Below, in pieces: positions 56,906 to 64,000 of a stretch of DNA of 64,000 nt. Made by a program: the position numbers and the translations under genes. Source of the DNA: Camillea tinctor (taxonomy: Eukaryota; Ascomycota; Sordariomycetes; Xylariales; Xylariaceae); assembly GCA_022578605.1 (NCBI GenBank), contig MU394159.1, positions 23,627 to 87,626 of the forward strand, read 5' to 3'. The notes below the pieces were generated by a model. That model made no database searches. It was not told where the DNA came from and saw nothing but the letters and a program-made list of their open reading frames with translations. The first letter of the stretch is position 1. Every line of letters begins with the position of its first letter.

Positions 56906-59900
56906 AAAAAAATTTAAAAAACCTCAAAAAGAAATTTTTTATATATTAATTTAATAATAAACAAACTATATTTACTAAGTTTTTACGAAAATCTAAAACT
57001 TTTTTTGCTAAACTTAAAAATTAAAATAATTTAAAAGATTTAAATATACTTAAAAACATTAAAAAAAATAACAAAATAGCTAAATACTATTATAAGCTAA
57101 TTTAATTTTTTAAAAGTAAATAAAAAGTAATAGCATAATAACAAGCTAAAAACATAGTTAAATAAATAAACTTAATAAAAGCAATGTATAATAATTTAAA
57201 AAATAACATAAAAAACTATATAAACAACATAATAAAAAAGTTTAAATTACAAGCCTTATTTAAACGGTCGTTAGCTCAAAATAGTCTAGTAATTTTTCTA
57301 AACCTTTAAAATAACGTATTAAACTAAGCTAAAGCTTTAAATTAAACAAAAGCTTTAAATTATTAGTTATAAATAAATTTAACATACTTGCTATATATAA
57401 AAAATACTTCGCTATAGCCACTACAAACTAACAATTTATAATAACGTTTAAATAATTTGCAAAATTTAAAAGTATTATCGAAAAACTATTATTAAAATTA
57501 ACTAAAAGCAATTTTTACTTTTATAAAACCTATGCGCTAATTAATTCCGCAAAAAACTTAAAACGCATTTAAAAACCTTACTTAAATACTTTATATAGTT
57601 AAATAACTTATAATATCTTAACGTATTATACATCTTACATTGCACGTTTTTACTATAAAACCTAAAATAATATAACTATACTATAAAGTTTAAACACTAC
57701 AAATCTTTCTTTAATAACCTTTACAATAAATTTTAACTACTATTTAATTTTAAGTTAAAGCTATTAAAAGCTATTTTAACAATTTAAATAATCTAAATAA
57801 TAATAGCTTAAAAAAACCTTTAAAAAACTTTTTACAAAACAAACCATATAGTACTTTAAAACGTATTAAAAACTAAATACTTAGTACTTAAAATTTGCAA
57901 AGTACGTTATAAAGCAGTTTTTTATAAAAAATTAAACATAATAAACTAAGTACTTTTAACCTAAACATAAATAACTTAAATAACATAAAAATAGTTATTA
58001 AAAGTAAAAATAGTGTTTTTATTAATGTAATAATTTATAATTAATAAATTTAATTTTACTTTAAAAACAAAAAAAACGCTTTTAAAAACGCTTGGCAAAT
58101 TATATCTATATTTTAAACCTTACTTATTAAAGCTGCTTTTAAATAATAAACTATAAAATTAACATATTTAAATTAAATATAACTTTAATAAAAAAAATTA
58201 AATAATATTATAAATGCTTTAATTAAAAAATTTGCTTTATAACTTAAAAAAGTAACGTTTAAATTTAATAACATAATTTTAAAATTTAAAAATATTGCTT
58301 TTAACAAGTTTTAACTAATAATATTTATTTAAAAAAAACTTTAATACGCTAAAAGTATAAAAATTTTAAATAAAAATAACTTAAACTAATATAAAGTTAT
58401 AATTTTTATATAATTTAATATAAACTTTTACATTAAACAGTTTTTTTTAAGACCTTTTAAGTTAAAAACGTTATTAAAATATATATAAAAAATATTTAAT
58501 GTAAAACTTTTTATATTAGCCGCTACCGCTAATAAATACTTATATTTAATAAGGAAAAAAAAAAAAGCTATAAAAAAAATAACAATAATTAAAGTTTTAA
58601 TAATTATAATAAAAAATTTTTTTAATTTAAAAATTGTAAACATAATTATAATTATAACCATAATAAAAATAATTAAAAGTTAAAATTATTTAATCGTAAA
58701 AGTAATAAAAAACACTTTAATAAAAAATAAAAGTTTAACAATAAAAAGTAAAAAAAAAATAAAAAAAATAAAAACAATGCTTATTTTGTAAATAAAAAAA
58801 AAAATAAAAAAAGTAAATTAAACTTTAAAAACGAAACTTTAAAAAAAAGTTTATTTAACGTATTATTTAACTTAAGTTATATAATATATAAATTAATAAT
58901 TTAATGTAAATATTATAACTAAACTTTTTAGTTAACAAATAAAAAAAAGTTACATGCATAACAATGTTTAATGCAACTAATTAAAATAATAAATACAAAT
59001 AATACTAAAAAACGCATATGTAAGTACTGCTATTAAATTAAACCTTTTTATAACAAACTTTTTTTATACTTAAAAAAATGCTATAAAACTTAAAATATTA
59101 ATTTAAACAAAACTAAATTTAATATAAAAGTAAAAAATTTTAAGTAAGCTTATAACGTAATAAAGAAAATTTTTTAAAAAATTAAAGAAGCTTTTTTTAT
59201 AGAAAGCTTAAAAAAGTTTTTATTTTTTAGCTATATATACTTATGCATAAAAGTTTAAATAGCGCCAAATTTTAAAAACTTTAAAATTTATTTAAATCTT
59301 AATACAAAACGAACTTTAATCGGAAAATCTTTTTTAAACACTTTTAATTACACTGTAAAAAAACGCTAAGGAAAAGTTAAAGGTATTAAGAAAAAAAAAG
59401 TTCGTTATTTTAAATAAGCAACCTTTATATTATATATGCTTAAAATAAAAAAAAACGATAAAAAAACTTTAATAAAACTTATTAAATAAAAATAGGTTTT
59501 AAAAAATAACTTTAAGCTTAACGTATTTTTAAAAAACGATTTTTTAAAGTTTTATAAAGCAAACATTTTTTATTTAGTAAGCATTATAACATTTAATGTT
59601 TTAAACAAATAGTAAGTATTATTTAAAATTAAGTTTAAATTTTAACTATACAACTAAAAAGTAACTTTAGCTTAAAAAATAACATTGTTTTTTAAATAAA
59701 TAGCTATAATATTAACTTATTATATATTTTTATTAAATAATAAAAGCTTTATGTTTAAAGCTTACTATAAACTAGTTATTAGTGCAGCTATTAGCTTAAT
59801 TATTTTACTATTTATAATCGTTAAAAACAATATTAATAAAAATTAAACCATTAATAAAAATATTAAAATAAAATTTATTTAAAAATGTATAAATAATAGT

Positions 59901-62900
59901 TACTTTGCTGCGTTATGAACTAAGTGTATAAAAGCTTTAACTTTAACTGCAAAATTAACTTATATTTTTGCTATTATAATAACTATTAAAATGTTCTTTA
60001 TGAAAAAAACAAACATACTTAATATAACAAATTAATTAAAAGTAATAAAGCTTAATGCATAGTTTTTTATTACATTTATAATTATAGCTTTTATTATAAA
60101 CTTTATTTTAAACAATACTAAAATAAACATTATTTATACTATAAAAAAACCGTGTTTTTAAACGAAAACGCTATTAATAAATGCTATTTACAATATAATA
60201 TAAAGTATTAAAAAGAAGCAAAATATCGATAATAAGTTAAAAATTTTTAAGCGTATATTTATACTTAAAATTAAAAAATTAAATAATATTTTAAAAATTA
60301 AAACTAATTTAAAACACTATATATACAATAAAAACCTTAAGTTCGCATAAGAAATTATAAGCATAATTAATAAATTTTTCAACGTTTAAAAAAATAAAAA
60401 ATTAATTAATTTTTTTAAAAATTAACAAATAAAAATTTTTTTAGTTAAAAGTTAGTAAAATAAAAAGCTTAATAGTTAACTATATCTTTTTAACTAAAGA
60501 AATTATAAAAAATTAAATAAATAGTTCGATTTATTATATAGCTAAAAATAAATAAAATAAGTAAATAAACCAAGCTTTTTTGCTTACTTTATTTTTATAG
60601 TTTAGAAAATAGTTAATAAATAGTTATATAAACGTTTAGTAATTAATTTAAAAGCGCTTAACTTTTTAGCAGTTCTTAATAATTACTTACTTTTTTTATA
60701 AAAGGAAATTATTAATGCGCTTAAAAAAAAAAAATATGTAACTATAATAAATGCTATTAAGTTTTTTTACTAGTTTTTCGTATACTTAAAATATCGAAAT
60801 AAATTAATAGTAGTTAGTTTAAAAAAATTAAAAAAATACAAGGTCGCTATAATGAAATTTTAAAATTTGCTAGCTTATATTTAAAAATTTATAAATAAAC
60901 TTTTACTTAACTATAAACATTATTATAAAGCTTTTATTAACGATATTATTGTTTTTTTTAATATTAAAGAAAAATACTTTAAGCACTTACGTACTATACT
61001 TAATTTTTTCTAAAAAAAAAAAGTTTTTATATTACTTAAAAAAACGTTTTTTGCATATTTATTCATTACTTTGCTAAGCTTTAAAGTAAATACTTTTAAA
61101 CTTTTTATAACGGAAAATAAACTTAAAGCATTTTGTAAACTAACGTTTTTTAAATAATTAAAAAAGTTAAAATAGTATTTAAATGCTTTTAAATTTTTTA
61201 AAAGCTTTATTTCTTATTATACATAATTAATAAAATTATTATAAAAAAAAAAAACAGCTTTTTTTGCAGCTAAACATAAGAAAAAAAAGCTTTTTATAAA
61301 CAATAAAAAAAAAAAAAATAACTTATATTAAATCTATATATTATAAGCTTATTTTAGCAGAACTTAAATCGTTTAAAAGTTTTTAAAACATAATATATTA
61401 AAATTTAATAATTTATTACTATAATCTTAATAAAACTTTATTTATATAAGTAAACAATTTAATTTATAAAGGATTTAAAGTTATGCTTTTTTATGTTAAA
61501 AATAATTATAAATAAGTGCTTAAAACTTTTATTTTAAAATTAGTAATTTAATTAATAATATTTTTAAGCAAATGTTTTTTATAAGTTAAAATTAAGTATA
61601 AATTATTAAAATTAAAGGTAGTTTGCGTTATTTAAGCTGCTAAAAAACTACGTACTATAATTAAAGTAAATTATTTACTAATAATAGTTTTTACTAACTA
61701 TTTTGTAATTAAAGGTATTTTAAATTAAACATTACTTAACATTATATTAATAAATAAATTTAATATAAAGCTAGTAAACGCTTTTATTTACTTTTTTCGT
61801 TATAAGTTTTAAGTTTATTACTTTTTTAAACGTTTTAACTATATTTTTAATGCTTTAAACAAATTGCACATAATTAATAACAAATACAATGCAAAAAGTG
61901 CTTTAAAAAAAACTAATAAAGAACTTATTTTCGATTAAGTATATATAGTCGAAAGCAGCAAGGCTATTATAAATAAAAATATAGTAACGAAGTTTGTTAA
62001 AAAATATATAAGCAACTTAAAATATCGAAATATAATTATTGCATTAAAAAAAAGTTTTAATAAAAACATTAAATTTTTTTTAAAGTTTAGCTATTTTTTT
62101 AACATTTATAAAAGACTTTTATACAATATTAATTAATAAAAAAACAATTGTTTTTGCATATTTAAATTTATAATTAAAGAAGTTTTAATATTAGCTTATA
62201 ATAATAAATACTATTTTAATATAAATAAAATAATAAAAAAATTAAAAAGGTACGCTATTTAAAAAAAAATAAAGCTAATTAAGCAGTATGTTAAATACTA
62301 TTTAATTTATAAGCTTTATTGCATAAATTAAAATAAGCTATTTAAAAATTATTAACTAATTAAATTAAGCAATTTTAAACTTATAAAAACAATTGCGATT
62401 AATTTTATAATTAAACTTTTTTTAGTTTTTTTTATAAGTACTTTATAGTAATTGTTAAAACCGAAAAAATATAAATTATATTTTAATGCTTTAATAATAA
62501 GTATTTATGCTATATTAAAGCGATTTTTGTTTATATTTAAAAACGTGCGCTATATAGCGGAAAATTAAGTAAAGGCATTAATATAATAATTATTACTATT
62601 TAATTAAAAAGTGCTTAACGAAATTATTTTAAATTAAAACTGCAAATTTACTTTGAAATTTTAAAAAGAAATGTAAAAAGCGCTTAAAGTACGATTTTTA
62701 ATAACAATAGCTTATTACTTTTAAGCAAATAAATTATTTAAAAAAAAAAATTAAATAGTTAAAATAACTATTAAATATTACTACTTTAAAAATTTAAAAA
62801 ACAATTAAATAAAACTATTATTTAAACTGCAGTAAAATTTAAATGTAGCGTATTTAAAAGCAATTTAGTTATTTTTTTATAAGCAATTTTTTAATTATTG

Positions 62901-63710
62901 TTTGCTAAGACTTAATAACGTTTTAATTAAAAACAACACGAAATTTTAGCTATTTAAAAAAATATAATACTTAAAGGAACATTTACGCAAAAATGTAAAA
63001 TTAGCAATAAACTTTGCTATTGTTAAAGCTAAGCAAATTTATAATTAAAAACACTGTTTAGTTAAATTTAACGAAAAAAATTAAGTTTACTTAAAGTTAT
63101 ATTAAAGATATTATTTACTTAAAAAGCCGGCTTAGAAATTCTTTTAGCAACGCGCGAGTTTATAGAAAATTAAAAAAAAAGTAAAACGATTAGCATATAA
63201 ATTAAAATTGCCTAAAACTATAAAAATCTACTTAGTAGTTTTAATTGCTTAATTATTTAAAAAACTTAATAAAAAAAATCTCTTTTATCAAATAGTACCA
63301 TTTCTTAGATCGATTAAGAACGATTAAAAAAACCTTAAAAAAGCAAAAAAATCTTTTAAAATTAAAACTATTGTAAAGCATTAAGTAAGTTAAGAAGATT
63401 TCGAGTATTTAGTAAAATAAAAAGGCTACAGCTATAAAAATAACTAATAAAAGTTAAAATGGCAACTGCAAAATGCTAAAAAATTAGTAAAAGAGTATTG
63501 AAATCGTTAACTAAAAAAAAAACTTATATTGCTATAAAAGGAAGAGGTGTTTAAGTTAAAGAGAGGTTATGGTTAACCTTTTAAAGAAAATTAAAATAGA
63601 AGTTTACTAGCTAAAAATAAACAGCTGCAAAAGAGACCACGAAGAAGGCCTAAAAAGGTTTAAAATAATGTTTAATAAGGGCATTAAGGTTTTTTATCGT
63701 GGCCAGCATT

Positions 63711-63901
63711 TAATGCAATTATTATATATTAAGAGGTGCATAACACCTTACATAAATAAAATAAAGACTAGTGCTAACATTAGTAAATAAGATAAGAAGA
63801 TAGCAATATTTAATATATAGCGTAGCTGCACATTTAATATTGCACCTTCTTATCTTTTTACATACTTATAATACTACCCTATACTGCCACATTTTGCATT
63901 A
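63711..63901 (+). repeat. 3' LTR of the chromovirus
   Basis: 191 bp, TAATGCAAT to TTTGCATTA, the partner of 55738-55928. The two copies differ mostly by C/T and G/A changes in both directions, so each LTR carries its own RIP mutations. Followed immediately by the AAATG duplication. Confidence 0.9.
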
Positions 63902-64000
63902 AAATGTTAAAGTTAAGTTTAATATATTTATTAACTTTTTATTTTATTTAAATATAGCATTTAAAAAGTATATAAAAAACTTTTAAAAAAAATAAGCTAA
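63902..64000. other. RIP-mutated flank right of the retrotransposon
   Basis: Begins with the right AAATG duplication and continues as nearly pure A/T to the window end, so the AT-saturated block extends beyond this window. Confidence 0.6.

Larger units (their letters stand above)
55738..63901 (+). mobile_element. RIP-destroyed Ty3/gypsy chromovirus LTR retrotransposon
   Basis: An 8,164-bp element bounded by 191-bp direct repeats and flanked by AAATG on both sides (55733-55737, 63902-63906). All three coding frames are riddled with TAA/TAG, as expected when CpA is turned into TpA. Coding traces on the + strand: the reverse-transcriptase active site at 60930-60959 (AFINDIIVFF, with the first catalytic Asp now Asn), followed by RT palm/thumb text to about 61090; a chromodomain trace at 63373-63509 (EYLVK-x-KGY, then NAKKLVKEY); and an AT-hook-like KRPRRRPKKV then stop at 63631-63663 in the same frame. 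The order RT then chromodomain at the C-terminus fits a chromovirus. A gag region is presumed left of 58000 but cannot be read. The element is non-functional. Confidence 0.9.

Noticed and set aside
58428..58661. 77-codon minus-strand ORF in the AT-saturated block
   Set aside because: Composition is almost only Ile, Phe, Lys and Leu from A/T codons inside a RIP-mutated element; chance ORF.

Overview
The window comes from a filamentous ascomycete fungus (Pezizomycotina, probably a Sordariomycete). The signs are dense short spliceosomal introns (about 50-95 nt, with CTAAC or CTGAC branch sites), a dispersed 5S rRNA gene, an intron-containing tRNA-Lys, orthologues of fungal housekeeping proteins, small secreted proteins, and an AT-saturated block that looks mutated by RIP (repeat-induced point mutation). 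The class is inferred; the splicing and RIP signs are visible in the sequence.

Layout. 207-5354: DNA2 nuclease-helicase (+, five exons). 5355-11333: about 6 kb of non-coding, polypyrimidine-rich DNA. 11334-12591: GDS1-type winged-helix protein (+). 14662-16233: OMS1-like mitochondrial methyltransferase (-). 17247-18990: IMPACT/UPF0029-domain protein (+). 19306-20697: medium-chain dehydrogenase/reductase (-). 21751-22130: BAS2-like small secreted protein (-). 22131-27173: gene-free. 27174-27791: cupin (+). 28135-29753: secreted arylsulfotransferase-like protein (-). 32475-32593: 5S rRNA gene (+). 32806-33561: secreted SnoaL/NTF2-like protein (-). 34538-36041: hotdog acyl-CoA thioesterase (+). 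36245-37413: mitoribosomal mL50-type protein (-). 38093-38672: signal-anchored cysteine-rich membrane protein (+). 39227-40665: DAHP synthase (-). 42302-43828: secreted SGNH/GDSL hydrolase (+). 45845-46363: small secreted protein (+). 46818-46916: tRNA-Lys(UUU) (-). 47413-48174: GFA/CENP-V-type zinc protein (+). 49531-50051: tRNA-headed SINE. 50128-52861: decayed TPR gene (-). 54329-54715: PLDc_N membrane protein (+). 54716-64000: AT-saturated block containing a Ty3/gypsy chromovirus (55738-63901) with matched 191-bp LTRs and a 5-bp target duplication.

The left 40 kb is mostly a housekeeping neighbourhood: DNA replication, mitochondrial translation and respiration, the shikimate pathway. It is interrupted by secreted, possibly plant-interaction genes in gene-poor stretches. 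From about 42 kb rightwards the DNA becomes accessory in character, with solo LTRs, a SINE, a pseudogene and finally the RIP-destroyed retrotransposon. No shared pathway or gene cluster is evident.

The most unusual observation is that two introns in unrelated genes (19683-19860 in the dehydrogenase, 47512-47678 in the GFA gene) are copies of the same sequence, boundary to boundary. This is the hallmark of introner-like elements, meaning recently multiplying spliceosomal introns. Exon boundaries here were chosen by eye from splice signals, reading frame and family similarity, not from transcripts.
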